Source: Loxodes magnus
Taxonomy: Eukaryota; Ciliophora; Karyorelictea; Loxodida; Loxodidae
Direction of reading: 5' to 3'
NCBI GenBank assembly: GCA_946699065.1
Contig: CAMPDV010000086.1
Location: 372,001-436,000, forward strand
Length of the DNA: 64,000 nucleotides
Shown here: positions 39,186 through 50,625 of the stretch, piece by piece
Layout: every line of letters begins with the position of its first letter
How positions within the stretch are numbered: position 1 is the first letter of the stretch
Translations under genes and position numbers: made by a program
Notes under the pieces: model-generated
The model's database searches: none
The model's input: the letters and a program-made list of their open reading frames with translations, nothing else
Told to the model about the DNA's origin: nothing

Positions 39186-39438
39186 TTTAATTGCTAGAAT
39201 TATTCTTTAATTTAACTTTAGTTATAAAATACTAAAATCAAATATACCCATTCTTAGTGCCTTATACTTAAACTCATTTATGCTACTTAAACTAAATATC
39301 TCCTGCTATTAAATAATAAAGAACATAGAATATTTCAAATCTTTATTTCTAAAATTACTATTAAGCTAAAGATATAAAGGAATTTGTTATTTATAACCAT
39401 CTAGTTCAACCAAATTATATCAATTATTGAAAGAAAAA
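35485..39438 (-). repeat. Inverted repeat arm, receptor copy A
   Basis: About 3.95 kb nearly identical in inverted orientation to 52650-56613. The arm starts in the 5' flank of the gene (TCAATAATTGATATAATTTG matches TCAATAGTTGATATAATTTG) and ends inside the cytoplasmic tail. Mismatches become denser in the last 150 bases before similarity drops. Confidence 0.88.
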
Positions 39439-41639
39439 AGAGCTTAATCCTTATTTAGTAACATTAACTTAAATTAAAAAAAAATTATGATATAAAAGTA
39501 TCTAAATGAATAGTTAGAATTTATAATAATTAATTTACTGTTTCAATTTAAACCAATTTAGACTAAAATGTTCTCTTTCTTTAGCAAACAGTCTCTCGTT
39601 TTCTAAATTTTAAATTATACTAAAACCAATTTAGAATCAATTTCTTTCAAAAAATCAAAAAAAATCGGATTGTCTGCAAATGAGGAAATTAATACTATCT
39701 TTTATTAAGACTTTTTTCTTTTAAGCTATAACATCTAATTTAGTAGAAAAGAAATAATTAGTTCCTTAAATTTTAAAAAATTGATGAAAATAAAGTAGCT
39801 TTAAAATTTATTAGCTTCATTACTTCAATAAGAAATTAAGATATTTAAAACAAGCCAATACTAATTAATGCTTTTGCAAGTTTCCTATATTTAAATATGA
39901 TAAAATCTCTTCCTTCATTAAATATTTAAAAAAAATAGAAGGAAATTACATTTAAATTAAGAAAATATGATGGATTACCTGTTTAAAAATAAATAAATAA
40001 CTTTACTATAAATTTAAATTTGCTTTAATCTTAATAGCTAATTAACAAATATATCAGTTCTAAAATTATCATTCCTGACATTTTCAACTCTCAAATATCT
40101 TAAGTATTATGCAAATGATGTTTACTAAAGCTGAGAGCATCAGAACCTATTTCATAAAGTTCATTCTGGTCTCTTAAGACTGCTCTTAAATTGCTTTTCT
40201 TATTTTATATAATTAAGTTTCTTTTTCTTAATTTAAATTTAGAAAGAGGTTTTCTTGAAGTTTAGCCTTACACTTTTGCTTTATTCATCAGAAATCAAAG
40301 ATTTTGAAGTCATTCTGAGCTTCTTCTTATTCTTTAAGATGTTTCTTCTAGATCTGTATTTATCAAATCATTATATTCAGATTAATTTCCTTAATCTTAG
40401 TAAATTTTATTTTTTCTATTGATTGAAAATTTTTCACTATTTAAATATTTTAGTTAATATTTTATCTTTAACTGAGACTATTAAGTCTTCAAAGTGGAAT
40501 AATTTTCTTTAAAATTTTTATTTTTCTTTTTGATATTTTTGCTATCATTTTCAGAGACCCTAAATAAACACTGCTACAGCCTTCATAGATTCTTATTTTA
40601 TAATTTGTATCTTCATAAGTGATTTAATGATACTCCTTTCGTTATACTTTTACTTTTGGAGCACTTGATAAAATACATATTCTTTATTTAATTATTTATC
40701 TTCTTTCTATAAGCTTCATTTTCCAGTGATAGCAAATTATGATAATTCAGACTAATATTTAACTATTTTAATTTAAAAACATTGGATTTCAACTTTAAAA
40801 AGTGTAGGCTTCCTAATACTATTTGTTTTCCTTTGATATAAGGAATTTAATTTATTCTTTAATACTATGTTAAAATGATTCCTTAGATAAATTAATAATA
40901 TAAATTCAAAATTTCAACTATTATTATAGAATACTTAGTATTAATCCAACGTAGATTTGTTATTTGGAAGCACCTTGAATCTTTATACTAAGTTCTTTCA
41001 TCTTACCAATAAAAAGTATTCTATACATATATATTTGAACTCTCATTAAATATATATAATTATAAAATTGAGAGATATATAAAGTTCGCAATAATTATGT
41101 AAAACTTTCTATAAAATAAATTGGATTAGCTTTTCTCTATTATTATACAGCCAACATATACTAAAGCTATATTAATAATTATCTATTTAGACTGAATATT
41201 TATACTCCTAGTTAATAGCTTATATTAAATTATAGAGTGTTAGTAAATTAAAAATAATTAAGAGCTTTTTAATTATTTTGCCATTAAACTATTAAATTAG
41301 CAAAAACTAACTTTTGCTTAAAACGAAGGTACCAAGTATTGTAAAAATGATTCTAAATTAAATGATATACTTTCTAACTATTTATTATTATTAAATCCTT
41401 AGTTTTCTTTTAAGTATATCATTATAATGGTTTTTTTATTTTTATGCTTCAAAGTTAAATGCAGAATTAAGTTGTTTGAATTTGGATTTTGCTGGAGCTT
41501 TATATTTTGAAAAAATTATATAAATTACATAAATTTATGCTAGATAGAAAATTTTATATTCTTTTTGGATGCTTATAAGTTAGAGTAATTTGTAAATAAT
41601 GCTTAATAAATGTGATGAAAAATAGTTAAAAAAATAAAA
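39439..41639. other. AT-rich intergenic DNA with one doubtful ORF
   Basis: On the minus strand between about 40680 and 40070 an open polar frame (for example NDLINTDLEETSQRIRRSSE, RAVLRDQNELYEIGSDALSF) looks more protein-like than its surroundings but resembles no family I know. Otherwise nothing recognised. Confidence 0.3.
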
Positions 41640-41900
41640 TTAATAAAAAGCAACGAAATATGGGAAATATAGATTATTAGAAGAAATTCGTATAAAAATA
41701 TAAGAAGCAGAGCATATAAGCCTAAGTATAGAAGTTAAAAAATTTATAGAAGATAAGAATAAGCTAGAATAAAGGATTTAAGTAAGAATAAAATATTTAA
41801 AAATTAAAATCCTTAAAATGATAAGTAGACAGAATTAAAAATAGAAAAGAGAATAATATGAGGCAAGTTAAATAGATAAGAAGGAATATCAAAAAAATTT
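41640..41900 (+). pseudogene. Heavily eroded Hsp70 lid relic next to tRNA-His relic
   Basis: The DNA aligns with the [31 protein letters not shown] region of the other Hsp70 relics (for example ATATAAGAAGCAGA is shared, followed by a diverged KAQDA-VKKFIED segment). It lacks any intact frame. Its position 130 bases before a tRNA-His copy on the other strand repeats the arrangement at 11.3-12.0 kb. Confidence 0.55.
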
Positions 41901-42026
41901 TAAAAAAGTCTATAGTAAGGAAAAATTTAGATAAATTTAAAGATAAATATTAAATATTAGGAAAATGAATAAATCGATTGAGAAATTTAAAATCATATAT
42001 TTTATTTAATTGATTAAAGATCAAAA

Positions 42027-42099
42027 TGTCAGTGCAGAGACTTGAACTCCGGCTTCGTCAGCCACAACATCTTGCCTTAACCACCTAGACTACACGAAC
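42027..42099 (-). pseudogene. tRNA-His relic
   Basis: 73 bases align end to end with the intact gene at 11909-11981 and keep the loop TTGTGGC and the T-arm CGGAG TTCAAGT CTCTG. The anticodon stem no longer pairs (AGATG against TGACG), and the acceptor stem has a mismatch (GTTCGTG against CACTGAC). Probably not functional. Confidence 0.85.
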
Positions 42100-42846
42100 T
42101 TAATATTTACGTTCAAAATTGAGTTAAAGGTCGAGAATTTAGAAAAAACTTAATAAAATTACAAACCAAAAAAGCACCAACTTTATAAAAGGTTCTTTAA
42201 ATATAAATCTATTACTTGTAGTTATACCAAAATAATTAATATAAACTTATATAAATTGCGAAGAGGACAATAAGGTTATTTTTCTATAATTTTATCTTCA
42301 AATTTTTTAAATTTTTTCTTTACATTTTGCTTTTAATGATAAATTCTTAATTTTATAAATAAGAAGCATTTTTACAAATAAAAATATAAAGTTATCTTCT
42401 CTATAAAGATTTTAAAATCAAAATTTAGTTAATTATTTAAATTATATTAAATCAAAGATTCATTAGATATTTCTTTGTATCACATCAGGTAGATATATCT
42501 TAAATAGGTTTAAACTTATGAGATTTCTTTAAATAGTTACTTATAAATTTTATGAAATAAATATTTTAGATATAATATTATCTTTAGACTTTTTTATAAA
42601 AATAATTTTAATAATGTTAGTTAAAATCTAAGAATTTATTAATAAAGAGTAAAAATACTAAAGAAAATAAATAGTTAATGCATTCTCATTAAAATAAACT
42701 TATATTAAATATGATTCACCTTTTAGTCTTTAGCATATTCAAACACTATTTATAAATACCTTATGTTTAAATTTTTACTTTAATAAAATGAAAAAATTTA
42801 CAGAAAGGAAAATAATCATAGAAATTTTATTTCTTTACATAATTAA

Positions 42847-43720
42847 TTGATTCTTAAATATAGGGATTCATCAATAAGCAGTTACTGCATTTTGGTACTA
42901 TTTCTGAAATCACATTCAACTAATATTTTTTAAATAAAATATACGAATAAATTGACAGAGTTAAAATATTTGTTTCCATGAGTTCGGAAGAAATATCTTA
43001 GTAAATTAGAATGGAGAGAAAATTATATTCATGTAATTTTTGAAAATATGGCTATATCAAACATTTATTCAAAAATTAAAATTGTAGAGGTGAAAAATTA
43101 CTAAAAGGAAAGTAACTGCAAAAAAGGAACTAAAAGACTTTGAAATTTTAAAGCAAATTTTATGAAGAATAAATAGCAAACAATAAATTTCATTATTGGT
43201 AAGAGTTATTATTTTATAAGACTCCTTGAAAAATGAATCGATTTTGTTAAGAACAAATATTAAGAAAGCTTTATATCTAATATAAGTTAAGAAAATTAAT
43301 AAAAAGCGAAGCAAATTTAAAACTTATTTAAAGAAGGAAATAATCGGAAATACTTAAAAATCTAAAGAAGTAAAATTTGCACACTTAGATATCTGATTTT
43401 ACAATGGCTTATAATGCTCTTAGCATAATATTCATTTAGGGGATTACGAATATGCAGATTTTAGCATTACTTAAATAGATTTAAGGCCTTTATTTTCTGA
43501 AGTTAGATTTGATTACTATAACGAATAATTCTCTTATTTTTGCTTTATTCCTAAAGATGAATTATTAGAATAGGATTAGATAAATTCTTTTAATTTTATG
43601 TGCAATAATAATTAAAAGTATGAAATTATAAAAATGCTTTCTATTTACATAGCAAATCACATTATGAGAGCTATTAGAATAATAACATATTAAGAAGAAA
43701 CACAAGAAAAATGTATTGAA
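42847..43720 (+). pseudogene. Choline/ethanolamine kinase relic A2
   Basis: Pieces such as ISEITF, ENICFHEFGRNIL, the Brenner-motif remnant AHLDIWFYNGL and DYEYADFSIT can be read, but in different frames, and the ATG is gone (ATTGATTCTTAAATA). It matches relic A1 more closely than the intact copies in the 5' flank, so A1 and A2 form an inverted diverged pair. Confidence 0.82.
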
Positions 43721-44920
43721 AATAGCGTATACAGCTAAATATTTAATAATACAACTTAAACCAAAATGATGATAAAAGTAATTGAATATATATCTTATTT
43801 AATAAATTTATCAATAATAAAAACTTAGAAATAATACTCTTAGGTAATTTAACATTTTTTAATTTTATAGATTAATAATCTAGAAAGCTTAGAAAGAATG
43901 AAAATCTAATATATTTTAATTATATAATAAATATTAAGTTTTATAATCCTTATTAACTATCTAAATACAATTTAATACAATTAATAATAATATAATTATT
44001 ATAAATTATAATATGTTTATATTTTTCTTTGTTCTTTATGATGAAACTAATAATTCTATTACCTTAATTATGCTTTAATAAAGAAGCTACTCTTATCATT
44101 TTAATAATATATTATAAAATTATAAAAGTTATAGCATTATTTCTAGATTTAATTATATAAATAAAGCTAAATTTTTAATTTTTTACTATTTATAGCTTCT
44201 TTTTCTAATTATCTTATTAATCTTAAAGGAAGCCTAAATTTTGTTATCATAAGATACAAATTTATTTAGTTGTTTATTATTTCTAAATTATTAAAGAAAC
44301 TAGATTTTAATCTTATTACTACTAATTTATTTTCTTATTAATGGTTACTCTGAGGCTTTACATTTGCTTTATATCAAATTGAAAATTTAAGAACTAAGCT
44401 TTATTCTAATTTTATATAACATTTATTAAGAGTTGTTGAAATTTGTAGAAGGAATTTAGATTTTATTTATTCTAAGCATCAAATAAAGTCTCCAAAATCC
44501 ATTCAAAATGAAAACTGAGAATCATATCTTTTGCTTAAATTGGAAATAAATTAATAATAATTACTAAAGATTATACTTTCTAATGATCATATGAACAATT
44601 TTTAATAATTTTCCCTTAATTTTCTATTTAATTATATTGAATTATCACTTATTTCTAATTTTAATTTTAGCTAAATAATTTAATAATAAAGTTATTTAAA
44701 TCTAATTAAAACATTATTTAAATTAATTTGAGAAGAAATTAAAAAATAAATGCATCACTAAAACTTAAATAAGTTTGCTTAAACTTAAACTAATTTAAAG
44801 AGCTAAATAAAAGAATTATTTAAGATTGATAGATAATTCTTTTATAGTAATTAGATATATAATTTTAGAAACAAATAAATCTAAGATTATGATATAGTTT
44901 ATTATATTTTTTTAAAAAAA
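43721..44920. other. AT-rich DNA between blocks A and B
   Basis: A hydrophobic plus-strand frame near 44270-44560 (FIFLLMVTLRLYICFISNW) may be a relic of a multi-pass membrane protein, but no family can be named. Nothing else seen. Confidence 0.3.
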
Positions 44921-45430
44921 CCGCCATAGTTGTTCGAAGGTGAACAACAAGGTCATCTTCATCGGAGGTTGGGGAAGTTAAGTACCCATAATCGACTTTA
45001 TTTCTTCCTCTGCTTTGGTTTGGCCTCGAGACATAAGATTCTTAGACCTTCAGCACTGGCTTAGTTTAGATTTAATTCTGGAACGAAAAAGAAATAATAT
45101 TGCGAGCTTCATCAGAGGTGGGGAATTTAAGTACCCATAATTGACACATGTCGTCCTCTGCTTTGGTGATGCAATGAGATACAATCCTGCTATGTCCTTG
45201 GACCTCCAACAAGTATTAAAGATTACGAGTATTCTTAAATTATATCAGTATTGAACATTTTTATCAGTACTGAATAATTATACCAGTATTGAACAAGGTT
45301 TATCAGTATCTGATAATTTTATCAGTAACAAACATTCTTGTCAGTATGAAACATTTTTTTTAAAGAGCTGCGCAACAACGAGAGCGCTACGCGCTTTATA
45401 ATCAAATTTATTTATTTATTTATTATTTAT
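44921..45430 (+). mobile_element. Composite SINE-like element, copy 1
   Basis: The element starts CCGCCATAG after an A-run. First comes a perfect hairpin (GTTGTTC, loop GAAGGT, GAACAAC; 44929-44948). Then two diverged head-to-tail monomers of about 100 bases share TTCATCxGAGG...GTACCCATAATxGAC...CCTCTGCTTTGG (from 44957 and 45107). Next are six tandem units of about 20 bases around ATCAGTATTGAACA (45242-45352), then the tail hairpin AGAGCG-CTACG-CGCTTT (45381-45397), then ATAATCAAATTTATTTATTT. The same hairpin tail closes the LINE-like fragment at 4500-4825. The layout is that of a non-autonomous element borrowing a LINE 3' end. A nearly identical copy lies at 62517-63014. No protein is convincingly encoded. 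Confidence 0.75.
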
Positions 45431-48400
45431 TATATATATTGTTTATTTTTTGTTGCATTGATTTTGCGTAAGCTTCCTTAGCTTATATTTCTTAAGCTTA
45501 TTGAGGCTCTTATTCCGTAGATTAGATTATTATTCTTGTTTTTCAACGAATAAGCCAAGAGAAGATTACTTCTAAGATGTCAATTTTGCATAAATCTAAT
45601 ATTTTGAGTTAAGATTAGTTAATTTCAATTCTCTTGCATTTTATAAATTTTAATAGTGACTTTTAATTTTCTTTCTAATTTATAGGAACTTTCAGCTCTC
45701 TATCAATTAAAAGATTTATTTTAATTTATTGTATAAGTCTTTTTATTCCTAAAATTTTTAATTGTTGGATATTAAAAAAATCAGCTTTTTTGTTATGAAA
45801 AAAATAACAAAACTTAATATTAAGTTCTTTCTCTAGTAATATTTTTAGATTTTTCTCTTTAAAAAGAAATTTTGCAGATTATCTAACGGAACAGCTAAAT
45901 AAATAAAAAAGTAAAGATAGAAATAAATAGTTTTATATATGCAATTAATGCTTAATTAATTATACTTCTTTAATCTTCCTTTGTAGCTTAGCAATTATTT
46001 TATAATTGTTCATAGAAGGATATTTTAAAACAATCTAGTCAACTAGATATTAGATAATTTAATAAGTTAAAAAATGAGAAATTTATAAAGGTAAACATTT
46101 ATTGAAAAATGAATTTAAGATAGTTCAATTTAATGATTTTAGTAATCTAATTGAAACTCCCTATTTTTCGCTTATTTTTTTTAAAAAGGTCTAAGAAACT
46201 TAGAAAAAATAAAAGATGAAAATTATTAAAGTTAATAGTTGGCTTTATCAGTGAAGTACTAAATTTAAATTTAAAAAATAGAAGATATAGTACAGTAATA
46301 GTACTTTAAATTTTAGCTATAATTTCTAATAAAGCTTTAAAACAATCAGAGAGTATAAAATATAAAATAATATCTAAATCTCTCTAAAAATTAACAATTA
46401 ATTCTTATTATCTTTAATTTTAAGCGATTTAGTCTTTTATTAATAAAAAGTTCAAAAACTATATACTCCAGGATAAACTTAACATATATACTTAAAAATT
46501 CATCTAATATTTAATATAATTTTAAAACTCGCCAATGTTAATGTTCAATGATTTATTTAAGTATTACATAAATAAATTTAAGCTATTTAGCTCTATTTTT
46601 CTAAGAACTATTAAAATGTTCCTTAACTATTTAATTAAATAAGCTTTATTAAAATAATTCAAGGAATTATATATCTTATGAATGTAAAATATAGTAAAAG
46701 CTTTAAAGAAATAAAAACTAAAGGTTTTATCTAATTAAATAGTATTAATAAGCAAGCATAATCTAAAATAATAAATAAATTCTCTATTAATTATTAAGAA
46801 ACTATCTAATAGATGTATTATTTATCTTATAGATAATCATACTAAATAGATTTATTTCTTAAATCATATTAACAAATTCTTTTCTAAATTATTAAAAAAG
46901 TTCCACATTCAAAACATCTTATTAAAAAGCTTTTGATAAAGCTTCTTACAATTTTCCCATAAATGTATAGACAAACCGATATTCTAGGATTTCTTTAAAT
47001 TTAACTTTTGAATATATCAAATGAAATAATTTTAATAATACCTAGTGCTTTTAGTTTATTTATTAATTTAAATTATACTAAATTATTTTATTATTAATTA
47101 TAACTATCTCTTCCATGTGGATTTAAATCTAATAAGCTTAATAATAAGTCTCTTTCTTATAAACATTAAAGACAGACTTTTAATAGATAAAATTACTAGG
47201 TACTGCTTAGGAATATACATTTATCTAAATAATATTAAATTAAATAGCTTCTAGTAAGTTAGAAAAGCTTAACATTTTAATTTCATCTATTCAGTTTATT
47301 TCTTTATTAAATACCATCAAACTAATTTAGTGAATTATCTATTACTTGCAATTATTTAGCATTCAGTTTTAGTCTTAATAAATCAATGAATCTATTTTTT
47401 TAACATTTATAAATATCCAGTCATAACAATTTAAAATAAATCACTAGAATAATTATGCGATTTATAGAAAACATTCAAAATTAATTAAGATAAACAGCTT
47501 AAAAAATAATAGTTATAAATTAAGCATTAAGCATAATCTAAATGTTTTCATAGATTTAAACTAAATTTTAAGTTTAAGACTATAAGCACTATTAATAATT
47601 CTAATTAATGCTTAAGATTGCTTTTATATTTTAAGCTTTAGAAATACAAAATTTCTATAAATTAATTTTTATTTTTATTCAAACAGGAAAAAGAAGATTT
47701 ATCTCTTTTTAATTAATTAGCTTTTTCTTTTTAAGTGAGTTATTGTTTAACTCTTTTAAATAACTTAAAGTTAAATTTAAGTAATTTAAGAATTTTTTAT
47801 GATTAAGTCTAACAATACAACATCATTCTAAAATAGAATAAAAAAACTAAAATATTTTACTAAGGAAATAAGTTTTTAGCATATTGATAAATTACCTTAG
47901 TGATTTGCATGCTTATGATTTAAAGAAACTAAAAACTCTTAATTTATCTATATTATTATTCTTTTTAGTAAAATTTCTATTTAACGATATTTGCCCATTT
48001 TTATAAAATCAATCCTGCAATATTTATCAATTTTTTATTTCTAATGCTTTTAGTTCACCAAAATTTTAAAAATAATTGATAAATAGCTATGTAAAAAGAA
48101 TCTAACTCTAAGTTTCTTATCTTTACATTCTAATAAATATTAATAATACTTTATACTATTAAAGCATTTTTTCATTTTATTAATTTAGAATAAAAGAGAG
48201 ATAAAAATTTGCGTCAGAATACTCTAATAATTTAACTATCTAAAGATGATTTTATATTTTATTTAATATTATTGTTTCATTTTTTTAATAATAATTCAAT
48301 TATCACTATATTTAAAAATCATGCGTTTTTAAAAATTATATAGCTAAGACTTTAAAATTAGAATCTTAAGTTTATTAGTAAAAAAATTATCTGATTCATT

Positions 48401-48509
48401 CAGCCTTCAATTAAAGCTGCCACATTTTTGATTATATTTGAAGAATTTTAATTTATAAATTTTATATGATAGATAAATAATTAAATTCACTCTTGTATTA
48501 TATATATAA
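45431..48509. other. Very AT-rich intergenic DNA
   Basis: No gene, RNA or structured repeat recognised on either strand over about 3 kb. Confidence 0.5.
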
Positions 48510-49662
48510 TGTCATTTATTAATTTTTGTATGATTTTATATAAATAGCTTATGAATGTTCTACTTAACGCAATTCATAAATATACAATTAGATATAATTT
48601 AATTACTTTAATCAAATAAAGGAATTTAAGTTTTTTACATATAGCTCATATTTCGTCCAAGCGTAATTCAAAAAATCTATCTTTTCTGTATTTTCTCCTT
48701 AATATGTGTTAGCTGCCCATAAGGATCCTAAATAATTTGCTGCTGCTTTGTAAATAGGAATCATTTTTATTATTTCTTCTCTCTTCTATTAGTTCTACTC
48801 GTAAACTTGAAGAAACTCCTTCTATTCCTATTCTGAAAATTCATCTTCAGGAGTAAAACGAAAATAAGGATATTAGTCATACTGATAATCAAATCCAGCT
48901 TCAGAAAATAGTATCCCTAAATCTAGATAAGGAATGCTATAACCTGCATATTCGAAATCTATTATATGCAGTCTTTTTTGTAGTGAATCTCATAAGAAAT
49001 TGTAAAATCAAGTATCTAAGTGTGTAAATTTAATTTCAGGGTTATTTCTATATAATTTCTTAAGTAGCTGCTATTTAGCTTCTTCTTTACATAAATTTAA
49101 AATTAACTCCACTTTCTATTAATTTTCTTAGCTTAGATTGGATACAAAACTTCCTTAATATTTGTTCTTAGCAATATCGATTCATTTTTCAAGAAGTCAG
49201 ATAAATTAATCATGCTTACCAATAGAAGAAATTTCTAGTTCATTAATTTTTTTTAATCCTTCTGCAAGTTGCTTAATAACTTCAGGATCTTTTTATTCCT
49301 TTTTTTGAAGTTATTCTCCATTTAGTCATTCTTCACCTCTACATTTATCAATTTGGAATAAGCATTTGGTATAGCCATACTTTTATAATTCCATGAATAT
49401 GTTTTTCTCTCCGTTCTAATCTACTAGGATATTTTTTCCGAATTCACGGAAACAAATATTTTAGCCTTAAGAGTTAGTAACTTTGTATATTTTACTCATA
49501 TAGTTATATTTGAGTGTGATTTCAGAAATTGGACCAAAGTCCGGTAACTACTTATTAATGACTTCCTTTATTTCCTAGGAATCCATTAGTTAATGTAAAA
49601 ACTAATTTTTATGTTTATTTTCATTTCTGTTAAATTTCTTGCTTTAACTAAGTTAGAATTTA
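48510..49662 (-). repeat. Inverted repeat arm with kinase B1
   Basis: About 1.15 kb nearly identical in inverted orientation to 59822-60970. The match covers the whole kinase gene, some 75 bases upstream and some 100 bases downstream, and then ends rather abruptly on both sides. Confidence 0.88.
48612..49586 (-). CDS. Choline/ethanolamine kinase B1
   Basis: 324 residues from ATG 49586 to TGA 48614, nearly identical to copy B2 at 59897-60871. Differences seen are few, for example Ile for Thr in FQTDK and synonymous ACA for ACT before the catalytic His. All catalytic motifs described for B2 are kept. The product should phosphorylate choline or ethanolamine with ATP, the first step of the CDP-choline/ethanolamine route to membrane phospholipids, in the cytosol. 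The substrate preference cannot be told from sequence. A tRNA-His copy and an Hsp70 relic follow on its 5' side. Confidence 0.88.
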
Positions 49663-50031
49663 ATGTCAATTAATTTTAGTTTTGATTGAATATATTAGAT
49701 ATTATAATTTTTAATTATTTTAGATTTAATTTAATATAGATGCTATAAATCTGTTTACTTTAGTGTTTTTAGATTTTAAAAAATTCTAAGTTTTTAAGAT
49801 TTGTTTATAAAGATATAAATAATATAAATAAATAAAATAAACTCTATAAATCAATATATTATAAATTAATTTATGATATTCTCACTTAAGATGCTTATAG
49901 TTTCAATAATACTACTAATTTTATTGTAAAAATAGACTAATTTTTAGTTAATAATTTAATTGATTATAGTTTTCATATCAATTTAATTCTAAAGTATTGC
50001 CTTTTATATTATTCTGATCTAATATTATTAA

Positions 50032-50104
50032 GTCGGTGTAGTCTAGGTGGTTAGGGCACGACGTTGTGGCCGTCGAAACCTGAGTTTAAGTCTCTGCACC
50101 GACA
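50032..50104 (+). tRNA. tRNA-His (GTG), variant copy of doubtful function
   Basis: Identical to the gene at 11909-11981 in acceptor, D and anticodon arms, including loop TTGTGGC. Two changes fall in the T arm: CGGAG has become CTGAG (a T-T mismatch) and the loop TTCAAGT has become TTTAAGT, losing the almost invariant C56 that pairs with the D loop. A TTTTT terminator follows. Either recently damaged or a weak gene. Confidence 0.7.
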
Positions 50105-50369
50105 TTTTTAAATTAAATTATTAAATTAAAAATTAAAAATGAAATATTACATTTCTTATTTGACTTCTTTAGTTTCATCTATCATTTTAAATTTGCCTTA
50201 ACATTTACAAAAGGTATAAAAGATATTTGGTTTATTACTCTTTTTTTTCTTTATATTGCTTAATATTTCTCTCTTCATTTATGCGTTACTTTTATTCTTT
50301 TTCTTTTTATATCCTTTTAGTAACATATACTTAATTTTTCATCTTATTTATCCCTTTTAATAATTTCAA

Positions 50370-50625
50370 CAGATTATGAAATTCATAAATATATGATTCT
50401 AATCTGTTTTAATCTTTTATAAGTTCTTTTAACTTTAATTTTTAGATTTCTGCTTCTTATATCATCTTTTCAATTATGCTATTAGTATCATTATCAAAAG
50501 TTACTTCTATTTTTATTACTCTATACGGTGCAGTTGATATTCAATTCAAATCAATTTTATCTAATTTTGTTTACTTTTTTCCCTTAAAAATTCCTGGTTA
50601 AAGCTAACTTTATTTTATAATAACA
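50370..50625 (-). pseudogene. Hsp70 relic, mirror counterpart of 41640-41900
   Basis: Short readable Hsp70 pieces remain (NQEFL, a degraded PYRV-IEVTFDND, EAEIQKLK, GLESYIYEF), with many deletions between them. It lies 270 bases from the tRNA-His copy, on the opposite strand, as in the other two Hsp70/tRNA pairs. Confidence 0.6.

Larger units (their letters stand above)
30187..43720. repeat. Block A of a roughly 13-kb inverted duplication
   Basis: Order left to right: kinase relic (minus), receptor (minus), Hsp70 relic (plus), tRNA-His relic (minus), kinase relic (plus). Block B at 48510-60970 has exactly the reverse order with every strand flipped. Spacings agree: from the receptor start to the tRNA is about 2.8 kb in both blocks, and to the adjacent kinase start about 3.7 against 3.3 kb. 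Intergenic DNA between the landmarks is too diverged to align by eye. Confidence 0.7.

Noticed and set aside
44921..45060. Possible 5S rRNA origin of the composite element (GAAGTTAAG resembles the 5S box A)
   Set aside because: Only a short match; helix I, box C spacing and the rest of the 5S sequence could not be found.
45060..45200. Hammerhead-like CTGATGAAG on the minus strand of the composite element
   Set aside because: The required GAAA core and a third stem are missing at suitable distances.
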